A DNA stretch of 64,000 bases. It comes from Furcasterigmium furcatum (taxonomy: Eukaryota > Ascomycota > Sordariomycetes > Glomerellales > Plectosphaerellaceae). Location: contig BCIA01000008.1 of assembly GCA_001599815.1 (NCBI GenBank), positions 496,001 to 560,000 on the forward strand, read 5' to 3'. Within the stretch, counting starts at the first letter, position 1; every line of letters begins with the position of its first letter. The notes beneath the pieces were generated by a model. It saw nothing but the letters and a program-made list of their open reading frames with translations, was not told the origin of the DNA and did not search any database. Positions 45,027 to 57,866 of the stretch are shown here, piece by piece. The position numbers and the translations under genes are program-made.

Positions 45027-46151
45027 GATTGTCGAGTTTGTATGTGGCGTCATGAACGGAAGTCGTGGTGGGCCAAATTTTTGGGAAGTATCAATTGGGT
45101 CCATGTGCAGCTTACCTAAGAGCTGCCCGGTTGTGGAGCCGGAACATCAACGCATCACGTCCACTCGCTCAGGAGAGCGGCCCGGCGAACTCGATATGAC
45201 ATGTATCCCCGGCTACGAGCCCCAATGAGAGGACCAGCATACATCGAGGCCGGGAATCGCCTCTGTTTGCCCAATATCAGCGACACATGGCTGGAACTAC
45301 GCGCGGACAGTCCTATGCAGAAAGTCTATGGGCTTCTCTTGGTCGTACCTCCTGTTGTTCGTTGATGCATAAATGGTACTTCAAGGCTGTCCCAACCATC
45401 ACTTCTCACGAGAACACACACCAGGCTGATCTCCGTCATTGGGTAAGAAATGTTTCCCAGCGCAAGACTGTATAGCTGCAACAAGTACTGATACAAGGAC
45501 GGCACACCGCGGCCCCATCCTCACGCCCATTTCTCGCCCGGTTCCCCCCAATCCTGGTCTTTTCCATCTCTCGCGCATCCTCCCAACCGCAACTCCGCCC
45601 GGGGCCCTTCCCCATGGGGCGGGCTCGAGGCCTCGTCTCGTCATCGTTTCTGTGAGAGACGGGCATCCGCCCAAGATGTGCCGTTGTGGGTATAATATCC
45701 TCATCCTCTCCCCCCGGTCCTGTTGGTTGTCACTGTTCCCCAGCGTACAAAAGTATACCCCCCCAAAAAGCCTACAACAATAAGAAAGAAAAGAAGAATC
45801 AAAGCATGCCCAACCGAGTATGCCGCATCCGGGTCGACTTTTGATAGGCGCCACAGCCATTGACGTGGTGGTTTCCGCCACCCGTTGGCTGTCATTAACG
45901 GCGCCGGATTGTCTCACGTTGGTTAGAAAGTGACAAATGAAAATGGTGCCGTGCTTTAAAGTATGCTGTGCTCCGGCCCTCGAAGGAGCATGCCACCTGT
46001 CGTGCTGCTGCAGGTCCAGCAGCTCCGTTTGGATGGCAGAACGAGACCGCAAGTGAAGACGTAAGTTTCGTCATGTCAAGACAGTTTAATCATGCTGATA
46101 GTTGCCGAGTTATTTTTTCTTGGCGACGCGAGGCTGGAGGGTCGGCGACTC
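45027..46151. other. Intergenic between the RRM gene and the bHLH gene
   Basis: About 1.1 kb; promoter of the RRM gene and 3' flank of the bHLH gene. No supported gene, RNA or mobile element. Confidence 0.5.
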
Positions 46152-47692
46152 CTAGTACCGGTCTACAGGTCGGTATCCGTTGGTCCTCGGAGGCTCATAT
46201 TGGACTCCGGTCATAGACTCGGGCCCGTTGGGAGCGCCCCCGTTGAGGGCACGCAGCGGCGGGAGCTCGGTGCGGTGGACGTACGGGTCTTGCTGCGGAG
46301 GATAGGACCCTGCGGGTGGCGGCGGGGCCACGGGTGCTTGCTGAGGCTGTCCCCCTCGCGTCTGGTGCATCATGGCACTGAGCTCCCTCCTGAGCTGTTC
46401 GTTCTCGGCGTTGAGACTCTGGTTTGAGGTCTGCATCTGCCGCATCGCAACCAGCATGCGCTCATGCTCGCTAATGGCTAAGGAAAAGGTCAGCTTCCGC
46501 AACGACTCGGTTGATAGCATTCCGGCAACATACCCTTTGTCAGGATTTCCCACTTCGACGCCTTCGACCCTCGTTCCTGCGGCATCAGGTCCCGGAGCTG
46601 ATCGAACAGCTCCTTCATCTCCGTCCTCCGCTTGCGTTCCGCGAGCTTGTGGCTCTTCCGAAGCTCCGGCGTGCGGCTGTACGGCTGGGCCCCTGTCCGG
46701 GCGGCGGCCTCCTCATCCCGGAGGTCTCCCAGCTGCTTGTGCTGGAGGGAATGGTGGTGTACTGGCGGGAAGTCGGTCGACACGTTGGACAGCCGGTTGA
46801 ACTCCTCGTCCAAACGTCGCTGGCCCGTCGGCAGTCGAGACTCGGTCGTGAACTGGCTGCTGGCGATCGACTCGGTGATACTACTGCGCCTGGAGTCAAG
46901 GAACGAGGTGTGGGCAGCCGCCCGCTGGCCGGGCACTTCATCCTCGGGGAAAGCCCAGGCCTGACCCTTCGTGGGCTCCGCAGCTCGAGCAATCTGGCTG
47001 GTCGCAGGTCCTGTGATAGCTGGAGCGGTGCGGATCAACTTAGAATGGGGGTCTCGCTCCGCACTGGGCTGATATCCATTAGAGATGCGATGAACAGCCA
47101 TGTCGCTGAATCCGGGCCGCGGGGTTCGATGCTGGGGGTGGGCGCTGTGGATGGAGGTCGTCGACTGGTTGTTGCTGGCGTAGGGCGAGTTCCCTCCGAG
47201 TCTCATGTCGCTGAAGCCTTGGTTCATCCGGCTGTCCACGCTCTCACGGCGAGACGCCGAAAGCGGCGTGGGCTCGAGGGTTGCGCTGGGCGGGCCGGAC
47301 TCGAGCGAGGTCGGGCGGTCGAACCTCCGCGGATCAGTCGGTGCTGTGGGCGACACCATGGAGGCGACGCTCATGTTGCTCTGGGACGGAGAAATGAGAG
47401 GTTGGTGCATCGAGGCCGTGACAACCGGGGACGGGGTCTTGTCGGCGGGGGACGAGTGGTACGCAGAGCCTGTCGGGCTTAGGACGGCCATGCCTGAAGC
47501 TGCCGAAGTGTCTGTCAAGCTGTTGTCAGTCCGTGGCGCGCGCGAGGCAGATGAGGGATCCAGCAAGTTTGCCGCAGACGTACGCTTGCTGGAGGCATCT
47601 GTGCTCGAGAAGTATGCCGAGTCCCTGTTCTCGTCAGGGTTCAGGACGCCGGCCAAGGTGACCTTGTGCGCCGCCGTTCGTTGAGCTTCCAT
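46152..47692 (-). CDS. bHLH transcription factor
   Basis: Two exons: 47692-46534 and 46477-46152, giving 494 aa. Residues 1 to about 345 are Ser/Pro-rich and disordered. The basic helix-loop-helix domain (about 350-400) reads HKLAERKRRTEMKELFDQLR for basic region plus helix 1, with the His-Glu-Arg pattern of E-box CACGTG-type binders. The loop is DLMPQERGSKASKW. Helix 2 (EILTKAISEHERML) is split by the intron. A Leu/Gln-rich helix follows and may extend dimerisation as a zipper-like coil. The C-terminal tail is Pro/Gln-rich. I cannot assign the regulated pathway. The gene is divergent from the Zn2Cys6 gene across an unusually long 7.8-kb interval. Confidence 0.88.
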
Positions 47693-50600
47693 GACGTAGA
47701 CACGGGGTATCTCCAGCCGGATAGGATTGCTTCGAACAAATGGGATTTCGAGACGTTTGGGGAGGTCTGAGCTTTTAAAGGACGCCTCAATGTGCGTTCC
47801 TAACGTGGGCGGTTTGACTTCGTTGCGGATGTTGATGTAGGTGGCTAAGTTTGACGCCGCACTCGCCGATTGTCCGGTGGCTTCGAGATCAGGAGCTCCT
47901 GTGGTTGATACCGATACCTAACAACCCAAAAAACCCTGAACTGGGCGGTTTCGTGTGAATCGGCGAGGGGTCGTCCGTCGTTGTCGTCGGGTGACGGGGG
48001 GATCGTGGCGAAAGGAGCGAGTGCCGCCGAGGAGGGAAGAAACAGGCTAAGGAACGGATGCCAGCGCAACGAAGCACAGCCGGGGCAGCTGCGGCGTTCG
48101 CAGGATGTACTGAGGTGCTCTTGTCGTGCCGTCTGGGCTGAGAGGGCGCTGCAGGAGAGGCTGTCGACACCGAGGGGAGCAATGGCAGCAGCAGCAGTTC
48201 CCAAGAGGCAAGAGGAAAGCCGGGACGAGGAGGGGATAAGATGAAATTGGCTGCAACCACTGGCACCGGGGGTTGGACGGGCTGGACGGGCAGGACATGC
48301 GCAGTGGTGCCTCCAGAACTCTGTTCTTCTTCTGTTGCAGCAGCACAGAAGGTACTTTAGGGGGCTGCCGGGGCTGCCCCATGTGAGCGAGCGTGGGTAT
48401 GCGCTCCTCTCCCCGTGCTTCTTTTGCCTTTCTCTTCGCACCCCCTGCACCTGCAGCCCAGCACGGTCCGCCCCAAGGCCTGGTCGATAGAAGTGACTCC
48501 ATGTACCTATACTGTTCTTGGATGGGTGGTGTGGAAACATGCTTGGGGCCGGTCCAGGGCGGCTGCCCCCCATCCCACATGTCCTAGCCAGGCTAACCAT
48601 GTGCGAGGGCGACGGAGGTGTGAGCATACGCGTGCGGCATGGACCCGGCCTCCGCCGAAAGGATATCAGACAGAGCCTGGGGGATCCCTCTCGATGCATG
48701 CCTGTCCGGAGTGTACAAGTACATACTTACACACAAGCAGAGCCTGCTCGTTGTGTGCCACGACAGGGTTCAGGCTCGGTCGGCCTCCCTCACCTCACTG
48801 CGACGGGGCGTACCTGATCCCCTACGGTCTCGCACGTGTAAAGTGCACTGTATTGCTCCCAGGCTAGCGCTTGCAACAGCCGGACACAAAGCCCATCTGA
48901 GACATGCGGCCTCGAACATGTGAGGCCAGCCAGAAGGCGAGAGGACGAGCGAGGTGAGGCGGCGGGCCACCGCGTTGCTTCTTCCACGGTAGGCATGCGC
49001 CTCGTCCAGGCTGGACGCAAAAGCTGGTTGAGCCCTGCCCTATTTCCGTCGTGCCCGGACCCCAGAGATCCCGTCCATGGCGCGCCCTCGGCCTGAATTG
49101 TGTTTTGCGTCGGGGGGCGTTTTTCTCGTTGAGCGCCAGCCCAGGGGACCGACCATCCCAAGTATGATGGTGGGGTGCACGGCGCTGGTCAAGTACGGTA
49201 CGGTACTGGAAGAGTAGGTACAGTGCGAAGGATGCAAACGACGTGTGGCTCCCGTGGGCTGGCTGGATCAGAGCGCCCCCAGTTCGTTTTGTGACTCGTC
49301 GAGGATCGGTCGGGTACGCACGAGGAAACGCTGCCAACACGGGAGTCGGGGACAGGCCACATGGCGGCGGGCACAGCAACCCCTAGCTCTGACTGGCTGC
49401 TCTCGATCCGGCAGTTGATGGGACGAGATCTTCTTGGGGGTCTCTACAGTGTACATAAAATAAGGGTGTCGCAACGTAGCAGTTTGTTGGTTTGGCCATG
49501 CATTCGCTGCATGGCGCGGTCGCAAAGGGTCGCAGCGAACAGCAGCCGTCTGATCTCGAATGACGCTGGAGAGGGCAGGCCTCGACCGTCCCGTCGTCAT
49601 GGATGTTTGTCCAACAACAGCGTGCCTTGGTGCTCAACGGGCCAAAGGAGCACGACCAGCATGTGCCCCCTCTCCTCCGTCCGACGCTCGGCGCGCGGTG
49701 GCTTGCTCGTGTGGCGTGGTACCTGAAGCAATGGTATGGCCGACGAGGCCCAGATCTCGATATTGAGCGAGCAGGGTCACCTCGGGCAGCCATGTCTTGG
49801 GTTTGAATGCTTCGCGGCGAGCGTGGCGTGAAGACGGTCTCAAGGTCTTTGAATAGGCGAGCGGGCGAGGCAGCATGTCGACGCATTCGTTTTCATGGTC
49901 CGTCAGCGCATCTGATTCCGACCAAGTGTCTCGTCCGTGTGGCGAGGATAAATGGAGGGAAGGGCATCGGTCGGACGGGCCAGATTCCCACCCTTCTTCT
50001 CGTTCTTTGGATCGAACGAGGAGGAGGATTGATTGATGGAAGATGATCGGGGCACGTGGACGGATGGGGAGAGAAGAGGGGAAGAGGTGCTGAATGCTCC
50101 GGTCCCGTCCCCCCGACGTGCGAATGAGCGGGGGGGCTTATAGCGGAAGGGGCGCTGTCTAGTCCACTAAAGTTCCTTCCTCCAGCACTCGAAGCACCGC
50201 CCGGGCGAGGGATGCTGGGGAAAACAGTGGGCATCCGACCCCGGCGCGGGCAAGTCCTCAACGGTAGAGGCACGGTACCGATAACAGGTAAGATCCAGTT
50301 CCATTCTCCTGCAATGCGTGTGTGCGCGATCTCCCGAAGGCCACGTGAGCTTCCCAACGATTGGTGCGTTCTGGGTCCGTGGCGCCACAAGGTTCCATTC
50401 GCGCCTTGGGCGGAAGGCAGGTACATCGGGGTACATCTCACCAAGCGCAGGGAAGGAGCGTCTTCCGTCCTTGAAGGTGCATTCTGAATTCCCCTTGCAG
50501 GGAGTACCCATGTGCTCATCAGAACGTGGCTTCTTAGTCATCTCAGCCGGGTGGGGCACACTCCTTGCGCCTTCCTCTCCCAAGCTCGCTCCCGTCCGGG

Positions 50601-53600
50601 AAGGAGGCATGGAAGAAGGACTGGTGGCCTTCTTTTTATTCCTGAGGATTGAGGGACCGCCGGGTGGAATTCCAGACACCGCCAGCTCATCACTCCGGGG
50701 CCATCGCCAGCCATCGCCAGAGAATCCTCTCCAAAAACCTTCGAGCGCGCCCGGATGCACATGCTGAGCATGCGATCGATAGTCGATACGAGCTTGGGCA
50801 AACAACCTCAGCGCCAGCGTTCGCTTTGACCTTCCTCTCCGCCAGCTCACACCGAAACCGTAGTCACCAGGGCACTTTGGATGGCAGCCCGTCCCGAGGC
50901 GCCTGAACGCCCAGCGCGAGCGTCAACCCACTGCAATGAACATGTCCCGGTGCTGTGGAACAACGACCTCCCACCAGCCGACATTCTTCGGGTCAGCATG
51001 TCAGGAGCAGCACGTCCCTTCTCTTGATGATCCTCTGCCGGTACCTATGAACCTGGAGGACTCGAGGACTCGAGGATACCGCTGCAAATCAATCATCAAT
51101 GACTCGTCCTCGAACGACTCTGAACACCAAGCACCGAAGCACCGCCGACGTTTCTGGCAGGGGGACCCTAATTTCAGCTGGCTCCTCTGAGACAACAGGG
51201 CCTATCATGCCTCGATCTGTCTTTGCCAGGCCTGGCAGACTACGATCAGCACAGACAGCCACGCCGCCATCGACAGGCCCTGACATTTTTCGACCGTTTG
51301 AGATCCCGTTCCGCACAGGCTCCCATACACTCCAGTGGTGCATCCAAAGAGACGTGTGCTGATGAACAACGAGTGAGTCCGCTCCCACACCAAGTGGATA
51401 TTGCTGCACATCCACGTGGGCTCTGCTTGTTCCTCGACGGTAACCCTTTTGGAGATCGCAATCGCTGCGAAGTCCCGAGGGACCAACCAACAACCTGTTG
51501 CTCCTCCTCGGAGTCAGCTCCTAACAGATAAGCGCTCGCCAAAGGCCGGCCTGGGCACTGCCTTCTCCACGGAATCTCAGATAGTCGACCCGTTGGATTC
51601 AAACTGCGTGCAGTTCTGCTTTTCCATCTGTGCTCATATGCACGGATGGGCCTTCCGATGGGATCCATCCCCTTCACTCTTTCTCCTGGAAGATGCACGG
51701 GACATCGAGGTCCGTCCAGAGAACGCAGACCACGACCCCGAAGTCTTCCATGGGAACCCCCGCAAATCACCACGATCCATGCCCTAATACCAGGACATAT
51801 ACGCGCTAGACACCAGGTTCACACCGAGCTCCCCTAGTTCTTTGCAGGGGCTTTGAACCAGCATCTGCGTCCAGGACATGGGAATGGTCCATCTGGCCTG
51901 CCACATCTCGTTAGATCGAGCGCGCCTGGCAATCAACATGCTCACGGCAACTCGCCCTGGACAACTTGTGTCTTGCTCCATTCCGCCGACACAGGGCCGT
52001 GCCTCGACACCGGAGACCCGACATAACACTGCGGCCTCTATGTCGGCGTCAGATTACTCAACAGACGAACTCTTCCGCAGCCCCGATCGTACAATGTACA
52101 CTGTGACTGACATTCCTCTCAGGCTCAGGCTGGCTGGCGGCCCCCAATGTCGCCGCGAAATCCGCCGGGAGAGACATCTCAAACGGCCGAGCCTGAGTTA
52201 GCTCCCGTGTGCCGCAGGTTAAGCCAGCCGCCCACGTTGCTCGACATGGCACACTGATGGACAGACTCCCTGCACAACGACTTCATGGCCAACACAACTA
52301 CCGGAGCCTGTACAGAATCCATTCCCGTGCCTTTCTCCATGTTCCCTCCCGGCCCGCGTCCTTCAGAATCTAGGATGCCTTTTTCTGCCCGCGCTGGCGG
52401 CAATCCGGGCACAGATCGTTTTCCGGTTCATCCTGATCTCCGATAGCCATCGGCCCTCAAGGGGGAGTGCTTGCTGATCATTCCCGCATCGGCGGTAGCC
52501 TCAATTTTGACTCTGATGCCAGATACGCGCACTTTAGGGTTTTCATTATTCACGGCACTTTGTCGTTGACAGTTCTTCCCTCTGATCCCGCGCGCGGGTT
52601 CCCGGGTATGGAACCACGCATTCCCTGTCCTAGAGGGCCTGCGCATGTTGGCATGATCATCGCACCCGGCTACCACAACCCTGGGTGCCGTGAGACTGTC
52701 TATCAGACAGCCATCCTCACCTTCGGGCCTGACTCGCCCCGTAGGACGAATGTGGTCAATCATCGTCACCAAGGCTCCGGTTGAGTGCATGTAGCCACGG
52801 AGTGTCCAGCACGACCAGGACTATGACGCGATGCTGGGACGATGTCTCACACTCTGAACCTGATTGTGATCACGAAAGGATCCTTCGGGGTTTCCCCTCA
52901 CATTGCCTGCATCGCGCCAGACGAAGCGCACAGGCGCGCATTGTTGGGCGAGAGAGGCTGGTTGAGCTGACGGCGCTTCTGTCGGGAATGATCTGCAACA
53001 GGGTTCCAAGGCGTGCTCTCAGGCGGGGCAACGGTACCGTCTGCCGCCTGGGCGTGGGACGGACCTCAGGAGTGATTGTCTGCAGGGAAACCATGGCCCG
53101 ATTGAGATCAAGAGTATTCGAAACGGACAAACTGGGGCGCTGCCGCAGAAGCCAAAGGAAGCACGTCAACGATGGCCCGCAGCCGCGCACAGGATCGGGC
53201 TCTTGTTGCCGCTCGTGGTTGGCTGTTGATCGCCGACCTGCCCTGGCCGGAGACCTGAAGCCACCACTGTGGCCCGAAGCTGGCAGGGATTGGCACCGGC
53301 AGCCAGAGGCCAAGTGTGAGGGCCACCGATAGCTTCATGCAGCTTCACGGCTGATGGCCGGTGGGTGGTGGTGATTAGCGTGGCAGAGCCACAACGGTCC
53401 CATCGCCGTTGATCAGGGGCTGGCAAGGAGGGGAGCGAATGGGCAAATGGGCAAGGGCCGAGTTGCGCAATGGGATTCTCCCTTGCTTTTGCAAACGCGG
53501 CGCCGCATGGGGGCATGAACACTCGACATGAGCAAACACTTGAGAGTGATCTGCTGGAGTTGCTTGTTCGGACGGTCGCTTGGTCCTGCCTCCCACAAGT

Positions 53601-55484
53601 GCATGAACGACATTTGGGAAAGCTGGGCGAGTCTACGTACAGTCGGGTACTTTCTCGACGGCCCTCAGAGGAGAGGCGCCTGCTGTAATTACCTTGTCCG
53701 ACAGCGGGCCACGGCTGCATGTCTCTCACCTATCAGCTGCCCACGGCCGATTTTTCATCGCAATGATGCCCTCCCAGCAGGGACGGCCTGCGCAGCACAA
53801 TGTTCCTCGGGACCCGGAGCAGTGTCAGGTCAAGTGATATCTCTTCTCACGTCGACAGACTCACCTAGATCCATCCGGGGCCCGTGCCCGCTTTCCCTTG
53901 AGGCGCAAACGCGACGACCTTACAGGCCAGGGTGCGTTCGTTGTCGACGGTGCCGTGTGGTGTTGTCTCGGGCGATATTGCTTTTGCGTGCAGCGCAAGC
54001 ACGAGCAAGCGGCGCTTTTCCGTGCCACGAGCGCCGAGCGTCCGTGCTGGACCTGGAGAGGCGGTTCGTGGATGTGCCTTTGGTGTCCTGCGTTTGTCTC
54101 AGTTGTGGTCTGGACCACCTCACGCCGAAGCCTATTTGCCTGCAGGGCCTCGACCATTGGAGGTTTACCGCGGCGGTGGCTCGATATGGCGTCGTCCTGT
54201 GCTCCCTGGGCGAGTGCCTTGTGCGAGGGGATGGCGACGGGCGGTGTGACGGGCATTGTTGCTTGTCCATGGGGCGCGCGAGCTGAACGGCAACGTTGGG
54301 ACGAGGGCGTCGTGACACCGGCGGTGAAGGTGCCTGCCGCGAGCTTGATGGGTCCCGAGCGGCGGGATGGCGTTCCCGAGATCGTCTCAGGATATGCTCG
54401 TGACCGAGATCGCGTGTAGTCGTGGGCTGGTGCAGGAGACATCTTTGAAGGTTCTGCTTGGCGGCATTTTCGACACTTGGACGTGCTGACCTTGTCGAGT
54501 TGAGCTATTACACGACATCAGCGGGATTGGGCCCCAGCCAGCAATGCGATATGAGCACGGCGTGGTCTTTCGTGGCCTCGTCGAGGGTGGAATGTGGCGA
54601 GGAGCGTCGACATGTTCCTCGGATCGATCGGGTCCTTTGCGCGGGTGTGTCGCACATGGGTAACACGACCCCAAGCGGGGGGCTGTTTGATCGGGATGCA
54701 GTTCCAGTTGCAGAGACGAAGGGGGTTGGGTTGCAGCATAACAAACACCTCGTGCCGGTTCTACAACGGGACTCTTCAGTCGGGGCCGCCGAGCAGAGGG
54801 CGGGTGCTCCTTTGCGCCGGTCATCGAAGCCGTGGACGGCTGGACGCAAGAGGCCCAGCAGGTCAGGACTCTGTGGACGGGCTCAGATACCAGGAGCCAA
54901 CGGGCAAGATACCAAGAGCGTTGCGGCGCAGAGCGTGGTCATCGTCAGTCAGCTCAGCCGAGAAAGGATCGAGTCAAGTCCGCAAGGCTTCAATAAGACA
55001 TGGTCATTCACCCCTTGGCACCCGTCCCATCGACCGACCAACGCAACATAGGAACCAAACATGAGTGATCAGCTCGACGCAATGCCCCATCAAGTATGTA
55101 CGCCCCGGGCCCGCCGATGACCAAGCCGGGTGGCGGAGTTGCGGACTTTCGGCCGGGGACGGTGCAAGTCGGGCGGACTTGTGATATTTTGGCTGCGGAG
55201 TTTTCGCTTCTTGGGCCCGGCATCTCCGTGCGCAAACTCCGCATTCATCCGGCGAAACCGTCATGCGACCGGCGCCGGGGTAAGCAGGCCAGGCGCCCAT
55301 CTTGCCACGCACCCGACGGCGCGTTCCTGGACACATCTCACCCTCATCCATCCATCGCTATTTTCCCCTGCCATCGCCATCATCTCATCGTCTTGTCTTG
55401 CGAGACAGCCGAGAGCAACAAGCACGACGACGACGACCCGGATGCTCTCTCTGCTCGCCGCCGCGAGCCCATCAATCAGCCAAG
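47693..55484. other. 7.8-kb gene-free interval between two regulator genes
   Basis: Although the track of possible frames is full of short ORFs on both strands, none shows a domain, a sustained composition like the neighbouring genes, or a spliceable continuation. The base composition is not AT-collapsed, so this does not look like a RIP-mutated repeat block. No tRNA or long repeat was recognised. The likeliest contents are long promoters and leaders of the divergent bHLH and Zn2Cys6 genes, and perhaps non-coding transcripts. Confidence 0.55.
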
Positions 55485-57403
55485 ATGATTATGCCCCCGG
55501 AGGAATCCGCGGACAAGACCCGCCAGAAGAGCTGCAACGCCTGTGTCCGCAGTAAGCGCCGCTGCGACAAGCGGACGCCGAGGTGCGCTCGCTGCGCTGA
55601 CAAGGGCGTTCACTGCGTCTACCCAAACCTGCCCGCCGAGAACGAGCAGAACCCCCTCGCCCGCCGCGCACAGCAGCCCAGCGTGGTGGATGCCGCGGAG
55701 GTGGAGGTCAACGTCGCCGGCGACTTCTTCCCCTCTGCCCCGTCTACTACTACCATCCCCTCCTCGTCGGACCAGGAGATGACGCCGTCCAGCTGCTCCT
55801 CCGAGTCGGCCTCCTTCGTCGACGTCACGGCCGGCATGGACTTCGACCCCGCGGACATGGACGCCATGGTGCTCGACCCCATGATGTCCTTGGACGGGAT
55901 GCAGCCCGGCGCGTACGGCGAGTTCGGTGACTTCATGAACTACATGAGCGTATCGGTGGATGGGATGCAGCAGGGGGGTGAGATGCGGTTGTGGCGGACG
56001 GATGCGCCGCCGCAGGCTCACGCACTCCCAGAGAAGCCCGCGGTCCCGAAGGACCCGTCTCCGCCGGTCCTGGATCATCGGTTCAGTGAGGAGGGGTATA
56101 GGGAGATGATCACGAGTGCTTGTGTGAGTCTCACTCTTTCTACCATTGTCTTCATTCAGTGTCTNCCCCCCCCGCCTGCCCATGTCGTCTGTCTATCGAT
56201 GCCATCCTCCTCCCATGCCTCACTCTCACGAACGTCCCTTCACTTTCTCATCATCATCCTTCTGCTTCTATCGCCATGACGCCGTACCCCTTCCATCCAT
56301 CGGCAACTCTCATGCCCGCCGCCCATCTAACCTCCCCCAGACCAACTTCACCCCCTGGGAGATGCACGACCCGTCCTCCCGCGTCGGCCACATAGTCAAG
56401 TGCATCACCGAGTTCCCTATCATCTTCGCCCGCACGCGCGCAACCTCCTTCCTGCACCGCAACCTCTACCGCGGCCGCGACGCCCCCCGCGCCATCATGA
56501 CCCTCTACACGGCCACGACGGCCTACGCGGCCCGCAACGACTCGAACCGTGACTGGGCCATGCGCCTGCTCTACGAGAGCGTCGACGAGCTCCACCGCGA
56601 CGCCGCCGCCGCGCAGGCCCGTGAGCGCGAGGTAGAGCAGCACTCGACCCAGGCCCTCGCGCTCGCGCAGCTCGTCGGCGGCCTGGCCGTGGGCACGCAG
56701 ACCCTGGTGGCGAAGCTCGCGAGGGCCCAGGCGCTCTTCATGTACCAGGTGGTCCGCGCCATGGACGGGGACGTCTCCCTCCGGGCCCAGGCGGAGCGGG
56801 ACATGCCGACGCTGCGCGTCTGGCTGGAGGAGCTGGAGGGCTACCGGGACACGCTGGCGGACTACATGCTCATGGACGACGAGTCGGCGCGGGCGAACCC
56901 GCCCAAGAGCTGGGAGTCGTGGCTGCTGCACGAGTCCCTCCGGCGCACCATCTTCATCGCCAACGCGTTCATGGCCATCTACGAGATGCTCAAGTGGGCG
57001 GGCCGCAGCCGCGACGCGGACCCGAGCGACCCCGTCGCCGCGTGCGGGCCGGACCCGGGGCGATTCGCGACGACGCACCGCTGGACGTCGTCGCGCGCGC
57101 TGTGGGAGGCGGAGAGCGCAAAGTCGTTTTACGCCGCGTGGCGCGAGAAGCCGAGGTGGTTCGTGGAGAACATCTTCGTCGTGGACGTGGCGAGGCAGGC
57201 GAACCCTGAGGATGTGGACGAGTTTACGAGGCTGTTCTTGACAATGTGGGTGCCCCTCTGAGATGTCTCCCGCTGGGTGTGATTACTGACGGCGATACAG
57301 GTTCATGGGCATCGACGAGACGAAAGCGTTCATGGACGGAGGGGGTGCGGCGATACCGGATGATATTTGTGGTGTTGGGGGCATTGGGCCCGGCGCGTGT
57401 TGA
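55485..57403 (+). CDS. Zn2Cys6 transcription factor
   Basis: Three exons: 55485-56123, 56341-57245 and 57301-57403, giving 548 aa. The binuclear zinc cluster is at residues 17-44 with C-x2-C-x6-C-x6-C-x2-C-x6-C spacing. A disordered Ser/Asp/Met-rich region with an acidic FDPADMDAMVLDP stretch, possibly activating, follows. The second exon encodes a helical middle region typical of fungal regulators (WEMHDPSSRVGHIVKCITEFP onward). Intron 1 is 217 bp, far longer than others here, and holds the only ambiguous base of the window (n at 56165). For intron 2 I used the GTGGGT donor at 57246, which joins to FMGIDETKAFMDGG; reading on instead stops after MWVPL. Target genes unknown. Confidence 0.85.
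56165..56165. other. Ambiguous base (n) in a C-run
   Basis: A single n precedes a run of eight C in intron 1 of the Zn2Cys6 gene. It probably marks uncertain homopolymer length in the assembly; it does not affect the predicted coding sequence. Confidence 0.9.
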
Positions 57404-57866
57404 GTATCTGGCATGGGATGGGCGGAATGAGCGATGTTTTGAGCCGTCATGGGCCTGGATGACTGGATGTAATGCGAAACGGCGTTGACGAGACGAGACG
57501 AGACAAGGCCAGAGAGGACCGCTGCAGAGAGCAGTTGGGAAGATATCTGGCGTTTAGGGGGTTGCTTTGCTGGCACTTGATTTCCACGGGAACACCAACA
57601 TATTTGGACAGGTAGAACGCCTGACGACATCCCCTCACAATGTACAACACGATTTCTTGATCATTTCGTGACTATGCGTCCGACCTTTTATCCCGTCGAT
57701 ATAGCTTCACTCAGCCAAGCCAACTTGTTCATGCAGAGGGTATCATACAATCCAGCCACCCCGGCCTCTATCCCGCACGGAGGAAATCAAATCCTAGGGG
57801 CAATATAGTTCCGAACAAAGCTGCATTCCCGGGCAGCCAGCCACCACCTCACCGCGCCTCCACCTC
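57404..57866. other. Convergent 3' flanks of the Zn2Cys6 gene and REX1
   Basis: About 460 bp, no gene seen. Confidence 0.5.

Noticed and set aside
49185..49225. GTACGGTACGGTAC short repeat
   Set aside because: Too short and isolated to be called a satellite or attachment site.
50167..50850. 227-codon minus-strand frame in the gene desert
   Set aside because: No recognisable motif, no conserved-looking blocks and no supporting context.
53528..54442. Overlapping 252-codon (plus) and 193-codon (minus) frames in the gene desert
   Set aside because: Composition is erratic (many Cys, Arg, Ser), with no domain or plausible splice partners; probably chance in GC-rich DNA.
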